A stretch of 64,000 bases of DNA from positions 8,479,842 through 8,543,841 of the forward strand of contig NC_087071.1 in assembly GCF_963678635.1 (NCBI RefSeq), read 5' to 3'. Position numbers and translations under genes: made by a program. Of this stretch, positions 46,559 through 58,276 are shown one piece after another (within the stretch, counting starts at the first letter, position 1; every line of letters starts with the position of its first letter). The DNA comes from Symsagittifera roscoffensis. Its lineage: Eukaryota; Xenacoelomorpha; Acoela; Convolutidae. The notes under the pieces are model-generated. The model did no database searches and had not been told where the DNA came from. It was given only the letters and a program-made list of their open reading frames with translations.

Positions 46559-49500
46559 TCGACTGTGTTTTGTTGTGATTTGCAGGACTGACTCGTAAGA
46601 TCGGCTGTGCCTTACAGATTGATGGTGCTCCTTTTCGGGTCGCAAATTTCCTCGATGGAATGCGTTCTATAGTCAGGCCCAAGTCCAAATTGCGAACCAC
46701 TACTTTTTTCCACCGGACGTTTCAACGTCGTTTGTTGAGCTCGTTGCTTGAAGAATTTCTCTGCCCGTTGGCACCTCTGTCCAGTCCTTATCTAGAACCC
46801 TATTTTTCCTGCCCCGAATTGTCGTGCGGGTCAGAATCAGATTGAATGCTCGGATTTTGTCCTTTGGTGTGTCTGATGGTTCATATATGTCCTTTGTTAA
46901 TACTACGAAAGTTAGTTGGTTCATTCGTTTTCTTGTTTCGACATTGCGCACTTTTCTTCGATACTAATGCCACAGCTTGAATCTTTATCCCGGCGTAATC
47001 TGCTCCTCTGACATCAATGGTGTTCCTACAGTTTCCCTGTCTGAACAGGGCTTAACTACTTTAGCCAATTTGAGTTGAACTAATTACGCTTGGTACTTAT
47101 GCTTGACAGTTGCCAAATCGGTTTTTGTCCTATTCATCTTTTGGGCCGTAGTTCTAATAGTGGCTAGTAATTTGTTATATGCGTGATCTAATCTTAAAGA
47201 TTCGTTTCTCTCTTCCTTCATTCATCGCATTCGACTGATATCCTTTTTTATAAATCTCTCTGCCAATTGCATACTACGGTGAGTGCGTGTCAAAGCCACA
47301 ATTAGGTTGATGTTATTTTTTTCGCTACTTCCGGTGATTGCAGTCCACGTTGGACACGGCGCTAAGTCTACTCGGATAGCGCGTTCCTCTTGATATCGAC
47401 ATTTACGTAATTTTTGATTTTGTCGTTAAAAACTTTACGCATTTCTGGCATTAGCATGGTTAAAAAACCTATCTATGGCTAGTAGAATGTGTACTTTTGT
47501 AATTTTCATTGGATGCAGGGCTGGCGAATTCTCTTTGAGTTTTCTCCATAGGTATAATTGAGTTTTTAAGTGATTTCCACTCGTATTAAGTGTTCAAGGG
47601 TGTGAGATTCCTGCCTAGCTCACCCTGGTTAAAGATGCAACGTTGTTTCAACGGCAATCATGTCCTCTCAGATGCCGAAAGATTAGCCAGGGATAGGGGT
47701 AGTGTGGAAAAGGGGGAGGGTAGTGTGGGGTAGTTGAAAGATGCACGTGTAGTGTTTACACATGCATCTCTCAAAACTGACGGTATGGCCACATTCTTGG
47801 CCACCCACACGGTTCCTGCTTCCATCTGATATTCTCTCCAGTGATGATAAGAGTAATTGCCCTGATACATCAACCCTCATGTTTGGCTAGTATGTAGTCC
47901 CTCAATTCCTTCAAAGTTCATTCTTTTTTGTTAGTCAGCGCTTCAATCAGTTTTTGGTTGGAACTCCGCAACAGTCTTATTGCCATTTTGTCGTTTATTG
48001 TGACTTTGGCCGTTTCATCTCAACTTTGGACTGATGATAACAACAGAAAGTTCCAGGCCTTGTTGTTACTCTCATCCGTTTCTATCGGTTTTTCACTTGT
48101 CGCTTTCGGCGATGAACATGTTTGTTGTTTGTATGAATCTTTAAAGGCAAGAAAGGCAAGAATTTACCTCCTTCGTACGGATACAGCTACCGCCGACCTA
48201 TAGCTAATTTGGATATAACATCGATATTACTTTTTATTGGTTTCGAACACTCGCATTGATTTGAAATCCGAACCAATCAATGTTCTCTTTAAGAAACTAA
48301 TTTTTTCTGATAATCACGGAGAAGTTTTCCGAATCCAAACGTTCGAGACAGGTTTCAACTGATGTAAAATCTTCCATTCAGCCACCTTTGGTGACAATAA
48401 GAATGCCATCTAAGAAGCAGTACGTTTTTGTAGTCCTGGTAGTGTTTTGTCTAACGCTTGCTGGAATATGGCTGGCATGTCGGTCAACCCATAGTACCTT
48501 TTTGGAACGAACCGATAATCTTGGCGAGTCCGATTTGTGTGAGCAGTCCATTGAACTTAGAAGGGAGCCTATTTTTTATTGCGCGTCTGTCTAGAATTTT
48601 TCCGTAACCTTACCCTTCGATGCTACGTCGTTGTCCGTTATCACCGCCGGAACTTTTGATTCGAATCCCAAAAGGATTTGTTACATATTTCCACGTTCTT
48701 CTCGGGCATCCATTTTGGGACAATAGTGGCTACACTGACGTTGTCCACGATGAACATGCGTTCCACTTCTTTCTTAACCCACTTGTCTAGGGTTCTGATT
48801 TGGTTCATTATCTAAAAACAAGGTTTCCCAGCCTTCGGCTAACGATAGTCCCAACAAATTTTGCTTTCTTCAAAAGTCTGCTGCCAGTTTGACTTCCTTT
48901 TCTCCAGATTGGATGATCGCCAGTTCAAAACAGGTTGTAATGCTAAATTTATCCAGATATTGACGGCCGACGAGTCCTGGTTGACCAAATTTTTGCTCAT
49001 GTTTCACGAGAGCACCCTTGTACATTGCATCGCTATTATTGATTTGCGCTATGACTGGTTTTGTTTTGCCGGTCGAGGTATAATAACTGAGCATCATAAG
49101 ACAGTTTAGCGAGCCGACAGAGTTTTGAACTGCTCAATAATTTGTATCACTGCAACGGATCGCCGTTGTTATGATCAAATTTCCATTGCAGCAATGAATC
49201 ATTTCGACTAACAGTGGTGATTTATCACAAATCTTGTACGGTTATCCGATCAGACGTTGATAATTGGTATGAGCAGGAAGAAAATTATGTGGCCTAGGTA
49301 TTCTCAATGGTGCAAAATACGATTGCTCTATGATTATGGAATTGCTAGTGGCAAAGCTACGGTTGTAGTATACGGTTCCACCAGCGATTATTGAATTATT
49401 TGAAGCCGATGGTTGCCTTGTGGGTGTGAGGGTTGCAAACAGAACAATTTTGATGCAAAAGTATTGGTAACCTTACCAAGTTAAGATGTTAAGGGATCAA

Positions 49501-49801
49501 GCCTCCCATTTCTCATGTTCGCTATGTAATGGCCCAAAAACCGATGCAATCATAGCTGAGAGAGCCTGAGAGAATTTTGTCCAAGCTTACATTTGATCAA
49601 TTTATCCCCATTCAACTACCGTTGTTTGTCATCGACAAACTTCTGATTTTGGAACTCGTTTTTTTTCCACTTAAGGCGAATATCAGTTTCGGTATGGCTT
49701 TCAGTTCCCTCGTAGTGCTATTCTTGTATCAACTTGATCAAGTTTCCGTTTGTTTGAGGTCACTGAGGTATCCCGAAGGTGAGCTGAGCTAAAACAGTCG
49801 G
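46559..49801 (-). mobile_element. Tandem second copy of the gypsy-like element, RT deleted
   Basis: It aligns with 42859-46540 in the same orientation. Both ends match: tcgactgtgttttgttg at the low end and gctgagctaaaacagtcgg at the high end. Identity is high but clearly below that of the 50-56 kb duplication. It lacks about 415 bp (the copy 1 interval from about 44823 to 45240), removing nearly all of the RT. Gag-like (DAMYKGALVKHEQKFGQPGL), integrase and tail regions remain, all broken. Two copies of one internal segment without LTRs indicate segmental duplication after insertion rather than two insertions. Confidence 0.9.
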
Positions 49802-49914
49802 ATCTTAAGAAGACGGCAAAAGATTTTAATTCGCAAAGTTTTTTATCTCCAGAACTCAAAGGCAACAATTCAGCAGCTTTCAGCTAATTCAGTGTTTTCC
49901 CAGCAACTTTTTGT

Positions 49915-50114
49915 NNNNNNNNNNNNNNNNNNNNNNNNNNNNNNNNNNNNNNNNNNNNNNNNNNNNNNNNNNNNNNNNNNNNNNNNNNNNNNNNNNNNNN
50001 NNNNNNNNNNNNNNNNNNNNNNNNNNNNNNNNNNNNNNNNNNNNNNNNNNNNNNNNNNNNNNNNNNNNNNNNNNNNNNNNNNNNNNNNNNNNNNNNNNNN
50101 NNNNNNNNNNNNNN
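49915..50114. other. Assembly gap (200 N)
   Basis: Exactly 200 N are present, identical in length to the gap at 29269-29468 and therefore a placeholder. It lies 113 bp past the second retroelement copy and 136 bp before the next large duplication. Flank order around it is unverified. Confidence 0.98.
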
Positions 50115-50874
50115 AAAAATGGCTAGTTGAAAAAAGAAATTTGTCTGAAGAAAAAAAACCTACCCTGAGCACAAATATTCCGTTACTTTCGTATCGAAAG
50201 TCGGAACAAAAACTGTCACCTCAGAAGTTAATTTAATCAAAAACGTCATATGAGATCCATATTGAAACTAAATGAAAAAAGTAAAGTAAAGCAAGAATCT
50301 TACAAAAATTTTATAAGATTTGCATTTTTAATGTGAATTGTAAACCTCGCAAGAATCATGCAAAAAACTTTCAAGATAAAAACTAATAGAGTTTTTTGTA
50401 AGACGCATTTGATGATAAGAACTGAATCCACGTGACTCAAAATATGGTCAGAAATATATTTTTGTTTGCCTTGGTCATTTTGAGAATGCTTATTTTGCCA
50501 GAACACCGTAAGATCTACACTCATTTTTTCATTAAGAAATTTCATCAAAACTTATAATGTTTTCGTTTCGTCCTGATTTTTAAAAGTTAGTTTCTCTATA
50601 CTTTTGAGAACAGTCTTTGACATTGGTATTAGTTAGTGCAAAAAACGTTTATTTCTGATTACCTACACAAAGTGTTGTTTTTATCAAACTATAACTCTAA
50701 TCTAGAATTGAGGCTTATAAGTATAACAACAACGCTTTTGTGAAGCTCATGCTTTTCAAAAACAAAATGTATACGTATAACAACAATGCTTCGTGTAGCT
50801 TTTTCTCAAGTTTCCTTTGCCTTTGGAAAACCAAAACAGTGAAAAAAATTTGCAAAAAGAATTCAAGCTTTACC

Positions 50875-52030
50875 AGAAAAAGCAAAAATAAAGAAAGGAT
50901 GGCACGCCGAGAAGACTAAGGTTGCCCCTGTTTTTTCTGTTAAAAGATCCCCTGTTAAGTTTCACTTCACTGCTGTGTCAGGCAAGCTTCTCCAGCTTTT
51001 GAACTGCTGCCAAAAATCGTTACAAGATAAAAGCCAAAGCTACATTTGACATAAAAATGAGACCGAACACTTTCAAATGGTTCTTTGATAAATGTTTCAT
51101 CTGTGAGCTTGATAAGAAATTTTCCTATCCCAGACAACAAAACAATCTACACTTCGCACTGCTAGTGCATGTTTAACTATTCGCTAACTTCTGAAAAAAA
51201 ACTATCGAGGCAAGAACAAATATTAGTTTTTGATAAAATTGTTAGCGATTTTTTTTTCTCAACTACAAAGTGTACCGCAGAAGTTTATGTTAAATTCATT
51301 TCTCAGTCAACGTAAAAACGTAATTACTAAACATAGAGAGAGCTTAGCACCCAATTTTCAGCATTAATTAATCAGATTGAAGTGTTTATGAATAGTTTTT
51401 GTTCAAAAAATGTTTTACTTTTACTGACGCAAACTTAACAATTAAAACTTGATATTGATAGTTTTGGTTTTTAAAATTGGTTGGAGTCTATTTAAACGAC
51501 AGCCGGAACCATCAGAGGATTGCCTTGAAATACGCCAAGTCTTCTTGGCTTTTTGCCGTATTTTTTGGATCTAGTTATACAGCACGACTCGAATTGAATT
51601 TTCTTAAGAGTTTTTCTAATTTGGTACACATTTTTTCAAAGTTAAATTTTACTTACGTTTTTTTTTCATTTGATTTTCTTCTTCAAATAGCTGAATTTCG
51701 CTAAAAAAAGTTCAAATTTTATAAGAGAGAAGCAAAAATAAAGAAAGATTTGAATGCAGAAAACACTAAGGTTGCCCTTGTTTTTGTTGAAAAATTCCCT
51801 GTTAAGTTTCACTTCGTTTTTGTGTCAAGCAGGCTTCTCCACCTGTTGAGCTGCTGCTTATAATTGTAACAAGATAAAGGTCAAAATTATATATTTGACA
51901 TAAACACGAAGTCAAATACTTTCAAAAGGTTTTGTGATAACTTTTTGTCTGTAAGCTTGATGAAAAATATCCGAATCCCAAACAACAAAATCAACTACGT
52001 TGTGTATTGCCAGCGTTAATTAAATTATTC
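50875..52030 (+). repeat. Diverged internal repeat pair (about 50875-51170 and 51730-52030)
   Basis: Both begin agcaaaaataaagaaag and share the landmarks actaaggttgcccYtgttt, cctgttaagtttcacttc, gcttctccacctgttgagctgctg-like sequence, and acaagataaa. One frame stays open through both (TKVAPVFSV versus TKVALVFVE, then PVKFHF in each) with an in-frame 3-bp indel, but no Met or known family is seen. A non-coding explanation is equally possible. The pair is repeated in the second block (about 54392 and 55247). Confidence 0.7.
51484..51640 (+). promoter_or_regulatory. Recurrent promoter-like core (one of four copies)
   Basis: A segment with CTATTTAAa/g followed about 20 nt later by CGGAACCATCAg/t recurs at 51504, 53419, 55021 and 56287 (positions of cggaaccatca). 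The next 40-100 bp are also conserved (gattgccttgaaatacgccaa, then agtcttcttg). In 53401-53430 the arrangement TATTTAA ... CATCAGT resembles a TATA box plus a TCAGT initiator. The fourth copy has lost the TATA-like part. It may be the transcription start of an LTR or of a tandemly repeated gene; this is inference. Confidence 0.4.
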
Positions 52031-52478
52031 GCTATTCTCCGAAAATGTATCAAAATTTTGTTTAAAAAATTTAGGCACGAATGAATTGTAACGCATTTGT
52101 TTTCTCAACTTTTAAAAATCAATCACAAGCTCAGATTAAATACAATTCTCAATCGACTTAATAACGTAAAAACTCAAAAAGTACAGAGCTTGCGCTCAGT
52201 GTTTACCAATAACTAGTCAAATTTGATTATTGTTCAAGTAGTTGTTCAAAAAAATATATTTCAGAAAATGATTTGTTTGAACGAGACAAGAACAATTTCA
52301 CAAGACGCAAAGTGTGAAACCTTGCAAACTAAAATGACTCAACCACTTTTTAGACAAGTAATTTTTTTTAATATTATTTCCTGTCCTACTTTCAAAAAAA
52401 GAAAGTAAAACATGCTTGCGAATAAAATTTAACGAATTTTATTAATAAAAACAACGGTTTTCCGGTTCAATTTTAACT

Positions 52479-53767
52479 ATACAAAAATAGATATTCATCT
52501 AATACAAAAAAAATCTATAATGATTGCGCGTTTCTAGGGCAATTGATCTTTTGAATCTCTTAGGACCGCAACTTCGAAGAAACAATCTTGCAAAAAATAG
52601 TTAGAAAATGCGAATTAGAGCAAAAAAATAAATGCGGAACTTCAAAGATCCATTTCGTTAAACTCATTTGCCTGTCTCTGTTCAAGACAAACTCTATTTC
52701 TTTCAATTTTTTTGAGTTAATCGATTCATGTGCTACTAACGACTAGTTTGCTTAAAAGTTATCTGGTAACTTGAATGATGGAGACAATTTTCAATTATTT
52801 CAAACCCTTAGACAAAAATTGGACTGAGTTTTTTAGCTCGTTCAATTTTGCTATTAAAAAAATCGGAGAGACTAAATACACTATGTGGTTTTTGCGTAGT
52901 TCAGCTGATTTGTGATGGGTTTTGGTGCTAAAATGGTTTTTCATACAGAGCAAAAACAAAATTTGGGTAATGTGAATGGAAAGATTATTTGCAAAAAAGT
53001 AGAAGCAAAAAAGAAGTTTTATTGGAATGAAACAATATAATTTTCCAATGAAATTTCAACATGGTTAGACATCGGCTTTCCAGTTCAAATTAGATAAAAA
53101 TTAATTTTTACCTACATTTTTATATTCAGTCATTTTCAGAAAAGACCGTTAGGTCAAAATCTGAGCTAGATTATGCGCGCTGTGATGACTTCAAATGCAC
53201 AATTGCATTGCTGAAATTGTTACGTCGAATACTTTATGTTTATCAAAATAACTATCATTCAAAACTGCTCTGAATTGAATGATGCAAGCTAAATTTTCAT
53301 TTTAATTGGTTTGAATAACTCAAACTGAAAACTTGATATTTGATAATGCCAGTCTAAAATTTTTAGCTAACGAATGCTATATTTGTCAAAAAAGATTCGA
53401 GACTATTTAAGCGGCAGTCGGAACCATCAGTCAATTGATTGACTTGATATACACGAAGTCTTCTTGTCTTTTTGTAGTATTTTAAAGATATAATTATGAA
53501 GCACGGGTCGAATTGAATTTTCTAAGAGTTTTTCTATTTTTGTTCTTAATTTTAAAAAATTTTAATTCTATCTATCATTTTTTTAATTATGATTTTTTCC
53601 TAATAGTTAGTTTTATTTCATTATTGGAATTCTTAAAACGACCAGCGCAAAAAATTAAAAATCCGTTATTTAATTAATCAAATGGTTCAAGTTTAAGAAA
53701 ACTATATTGCAAAAAACTGTTCAATAAACTTTGCATTGCAAAGTTTTTGCATGATTTTTGCGAGGTA
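52479..53767. repeat. Spacer between the duplicated blocks, itself an older diverged repeat copy
   Basis: The right half (53398-53560) is a diverged copy of the 51484-51640 core. Its left part contains mostly unique AT-rich sequence. No coding potential is supported. Its presence shows that the 3.5-kb tandem unit arose within an already repetitive array. Confidence 0.6.
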
Positions 53768-55995
53768 TGAGATCCATATTGAAACTAAATGAAAAAAGTA
53801 AACTAAAGCAAGAATCTTACAAAAGTTTTATAAGATTTGGATTTTTAATGTGAATTGCAAACCTCGCAAGAATCATACAAAAAACTTTCAAGATAAAAAC
53901 TAATAGAGTTTTTTGTAAGACGCATTTGATGATAAGAACTGAATCCACGTGACTCAAAATATGGTCAGAAATATATTTTTGTTTGCCTTGGTCATTTTGA
54001 GAATGCTTATTTTGCCAGAACACCGCAAGATCTACACTCATTTTTTCATTAAGAAATTTCATCAAAACTTATAATGTTTTCGTTTCGTCCTGATTTTTAA
54101 AAGTTAGTTTCTCTATACTTTTGAGAACAGTCTTTGACATTGGTATTAGTTAGTGCAAAAAACGTTTATTTCTGATTACCTACACAAAGTGTTGTTTTTA
54201 TCAAACTAAAACTCTAATCTAGAATTGAGGCTTATAAGTATAACAACAACGCTTTTGTGAAGCTCATGCTTTTCAAAAACAAAATGTATACGTATAACAA
54301 CAATGCTTCGTGTAGCTTTTTCTCAAGTTTCCTTTGCCTTTGGAAAACCAAAACAGTGAAAAAAAATTGCAAAAAGAATTCAAGCTTTACCAGAAAAAGC
54401 AAAAATAAAGAAAGGATGGCACGCCGAGAAGACTAAGGTTGCCCCTGTTTTTTCTGTTAAAAGATCCCCTGTTAAGTTTCACTTCACTGCTGTGTCAGGC
54501 AAGCTTCTCCAGCTTTTGAACTGCTGCCAAAAATCGTTACAAGATAAAAGCCAAAGCTACATTTGACATAAAAATGAGATCGAACACTTTCAAATGGTTC
54601 TTTGATAAATGTTTCATCTGTGAGCTTGATAAGAAATTTTCCTATCCCAGACAACAAAACAATCTACACTTCGCACTGCTAGTGCATGTTTAACTATTCG
54701 CTAACTTCCGAAAAAAAACTATCGAGGCAAGAACAAATATTAGTTTTTGATAAAATTGTTAGCGATTTTTTTTTCTCAACTACAAAGTGTACCGCAGAAG
54801 TTTATGTTAAATTCATTTCTCAGTCAACGTAAAAACGTAATTACTAAACATAGAGAGAGCTTAGCACTCAATTTTCAGCATTAATTAATCAGATTGAAGT
54901 GTTTATGAATAGTTTTTGTTCAAAAAATGTTTTACTTTTACTGACGCAAACTTAACAATTAAAACTTGATATTGATAGTTTTGGTTTTTAAAATTGGTTG
55001 GAGTCTATTTAAACGACAGCCGGAACCATCAGAGGATTGCCTTGAAATACGCCAAGTCTTCTTGGCTTTTTGCCGTATTTTTTGGATCTAGTTATACAGC
55101 ACGACTCGAATTGAATTTTCTTAAGAGTTTTTCTAATTTGGTACACATTTTTTCAAAGTTAAATTTTACTTACGTTTTTTTTTCATTTGATTTTCTTCTT
55201 CAAATAGCTGAATTTCGCTAAAAAAAGTTCAAATTTTATAAGAGAGAAGCAAAAATAAAGAAAGATTTGAATGCAGAAAACACTAAGGTTGCCCTTGTTT
55301 TTGTTGAAAAACTCCCTGTTAAGTTTCACTTCGTTTTTGTGTCAAGCAGGCTTCTCCACCTGTTGAGCTGCTGCTTATAATTGTAACAAGATAAAGGTCA
55401 AAATTATATATTTGACATAAACACGAAGTCAAATACTTTCAAAAGGTTTTGTGATAACTTTTTGTCTGTAAGCTTGATGAAAAATATCCGAATCCCAAAC
55501 AACAAAATCAACTACGTTGTGTATTGCCAGCGTTAATTAAATTATTCGCTATTCTCCGAAAATGTATCAAAATTTTGTTTAAAAAAATTTAGGCACGAAT
55601 GAATTGTAACGCATTTGTTTTCTCAACTTTTAAAAATCAATCACAAGCTCAGATTAAATACAATTCTCAATCGACTTAATAACGTAAAAACTCAAAAAGT
55701 ACAGAGCTTGCGCTCAGTGTTTACCAATAACTAGTCAAATTTGATTATTGTTCAAGTAGTTGTTCAAAAAAATATATTTCAGAAAATGATTTGTTTGAAC
55801 GAGACAAGAACAATTTCACAAGACGCAAATTGTGAAACCTTGCAAACTAAAATGACTCAACCACTTTTTAGACAAGCAATTTTTTTTAATATTATTTCCT
55901 GTCCTACTTTCAAAAAAAGAAAGTAAAACATGCTTGCGAATAAAATTTAACGAATTTTATTAATAAAAACAACGGTTTTCCGGTTCAATTTTAAC
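53768..55995. repeat. 2.23-kb duplicated block, copy 2
   Basis: It is a near-identical copy of 50251-52478. Similarity ends sharply at aattttaac, after which copy 2 runs into an A/T homopolymer and unrelated sequence. Either a recent tandem duplication or an assembly artefact next to the gap at 49915 could explain it. Confidence 0.97.
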
Positions 55996-57219
55996 AAAAA
56001 AAAAATTTTTTTTCTGATGTTCATTCATTTTCAAAATTGACAATTAAGCCAAAAACCGGGCCAGATTATGCTGGTTTTGGTAAATTAAATTATGAAGATG
56101 AAATTCTTACGCCGATTTTTTTTTTCAAATTAATTCAAAACGGCTCTTTATTGAAATGAGGCAAGCGAAGTCTTCTTAATAGTTGCCTTTACTGATTCAA
56201 ATTTAACACCTAATGTTTGATATTGACGGTCTAAAATTTACAGTTTAAAAATTTTTTGTCAAAAAGGATTCGAGACTAATTAGACTCGGAACCATCAATA
56301 GATTGCCTTGATATACGCGAAGTCTTTTTGTAGAATTTTGTACACCTAGTTATGAAGAACGACTAGTAAACTTTGATTGACTCAAATTAAATTTTTGAAG
56401 AATTTTTCAACTTTAATCTACAGTTTGTCTAAAGATAAATAAAACCTATCTTTTTTATTGAATCATTGATCTCTTTTTTTTACAAAATCAATCCTTGAGT
56501 TCTCAATTGGCCAAAAAAAATAAAGATATTTTCGATTCTGATATTTTTTATATTAGTTGATGTCTTGAATAGCGTTATAACTGGGTTTTTAAATCAAAAA
56601 GAGTCCTTTTAGTTCAGTAAATGTGTTTCAATTTGTTAATCGGAAAAAATATTCCCAGTTTAATGGCATGGGGAGTTTGAAGCATTTCGGGCACAGAATT
56701 AAAAAAAAAACGGCAATTTTCCGTTTTTACACTGTTGCGCATACACTTTTGTTGTTTCAGATAATCTTGAGACACAATTGCGGTCTGAAAAAATGCTGTT
56801 CCACGCGTTTTTTCAGAATGAGTCAATTATTTTTATTCAAAATTTTTTTTCTGAGTTTTTTTGCTTTTAAATTAAACTTTAAAAAACTGCTGAAAAAGCA
56901 ATCAATAGTTAAAGCCAAATTATGGGGAATTATCGCAGATTTTAAGCATCTAAGTTGGTAAAAACGTTGCTTTTTGGGTTAATTAATTTTTTCACAAAGT
57001 TTCTACGCGCTTAACGTGACTGGATTGGTTTGTGATCTTAAAATGCGCAGTTTCAAGTTACTTTAATCAAATTTGTTGACCAAAACGGATAATGGCAAGC
57101 ATTTGACATTATCTAAATTTTTGCGCTCAAAACTTTAGGCTGAAAATAGACAAGACCTTGTTTTAAAAGCAACTGACATACTTCGGAAAAATTTTGCATG
57201 CAAAAATTAATTTTCACAG
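55996..57219. other. AT-rich interval with a fourth diverged array copy
   Basis: About 56265-56400 holds the most diverged copy of the promoter-like core. A 112-codon + strand frame at 56623-56961 is Lys/Phe-rich, as expected of AT-rich noise, and has no family motif. No gene is supported. Confidence 0.5.
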
Positions 57220-57396
57220 ATTTCATGTGTGAAGTTTGACTTAAAAATCAAAACTGCTGCTGCTGGTGGTTTTTTTGAAAAGGTAAGTGCAAAAATTAAT
57301 TTTGCTAAAATTACATGCAAAAATTACTTTTCACACAGATCTCATTTGTCAAAGGTTGTCTTAAACGTCAAAACTGCTGCTGCTTTTTTTGCAAAG
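57220..57396 (+). other. Tandemly duplicated mini-exon cassette
   Basis: Two similar blocks are each flanked by good splice signals: 57220-57282 (ttttcacag before, AAG|GTAAGT after) and 57339-57396 (tttcacacag before, AAG|GTAAGT after). They share KIKTAAAGGFFEK / NVKTAAAFFAK, and a single frame stays open through both and the spacer. Lengths are 63 and 58 nt, so only the first keeps frame when spliced. No neighbouring exon was found. They may be a duplicated alternative exon or a decayed one. Confidence 0.4.
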
Positions 57397-57657
57397 GTAA
57401 GTTGCAATATTTTGTTTTGACTATCCGGACTTTTGGCAGCCTTCTTTAGATTATTTGAGCCTCTTTGCCTATTGTTTTCACAAAGAATTTCGTATAAAAG
57501 TTTACCAACATCAAAAACAGAAGTTATCTGTTTTTTTTTTCAGGACTAGTTTTTTCAGATCCAAATAAAGAAAAGTGTTGCCGAAACTTTGGTAGTATCA
57601 TTACAATGCTTAAAAACCAATGCTCTTTTAGGTTCAATTTATAGCGCGTCAACATAC

Positions 57658-57916
57658 GTATGGACCAAATCCGTAATTCAGATTCCAGGTGACATTTGGG
57701 ATGTGGCCGTATCCAGGGTATGATGGCACTATGATTTCACAGTCGTCATTCCAGTTCTGAGGCACCGGTTGGGGTTCAATTGGTGTCGCTACCACCTCAA
57801 ACTCACTCGAGTGGCTCAGTGCTTGAGTGTATTGGTCGGATTTGCTGGTAGAACTGATAGTGAATGTGTAATTTTCTCCTGGCATCAGATCCTTAAAGTT
57901 GTTTGTCCGACTCAAC
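57658..57916 (-). CDS. Internal exon of a fibronectin type III domain protein
   Basis: The - strand reads cattgtttcag|GTTGAG at the acceptor and CCATAC|GTATGT at the donor, both strong, giving a 259-nt exon open in one frame. It encodes NNFKDLMPGENYTFTISSTS, then SSEFEVVATPIEPQPVP, the L-x-P-G-x-x-Y-x-F-x-I and closing-strand pattern of an FN3 domain. WNDDCEIIVPSYPGYGHIPN and VTWNLNYG follow, possibly the next domain's start. Asn-x-Thr sites suggest an extracellular location. The exon starts in phase 2. No other exon of this gene was identified. The 36.8-38.2 kb blocks are on the opposite strand, so this is a different gene or an inverted relative. Confidence 0.65.
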
Positions 57917-58276
57917 CTGAAACAATGTTTTTGAAGCCTACTAAAAAGAAAACACGCAGAAAAAAAACACAGAGAAAAAAAACACAAAGGTAAATAAGGA
58001 AAAAAAGTTATCCTGTTTCAAAATTTCTTGCTCAAACTTGAAATTGAATTTTTTCCGCTGAAAGGCAATAAAATGGCAAAATGAAATGGCAAAATTTCTT
58101 CTGAAAGGCAATGAAATGCCCAATTTTTTCACTGTCTTGAAATTTTACTTTGTATCATTGAAACTTTGATTTTTTTACTCAAGAGACAAAGGAACAACAG
58201 GCAAAACGGTAAACAATTACATTCAATTTTGGTACATTTCAGTTTTGGAGATATCTGCCTAATTCTCAAGCTAAAA

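Larger units (their letters stand above)
50251..52478. repeat. 2.23-kb duplicated block, copy 1
   Basis: From tgagatccatattgaaacta to ggttcaattttaac it matches 53768-55995 with about 15 differences spotted by eye (about 99% identity), mostly single bases and homopolymer length. The offset is 3517 bp. No recognisable protein is encoded. The block itself contains two older internal repeats about 850 bp apart. Confidence 0.97.

Noticed and set aside
49870-50236. Open frames across the second N gap
   Set aside because: Same artefact of unread bases.
56623-56961. 112-codon Lys/Phe-rich + strand frame
   Set aside because: The composition is that expected of AT-rich random sequence, with no family resemblance.
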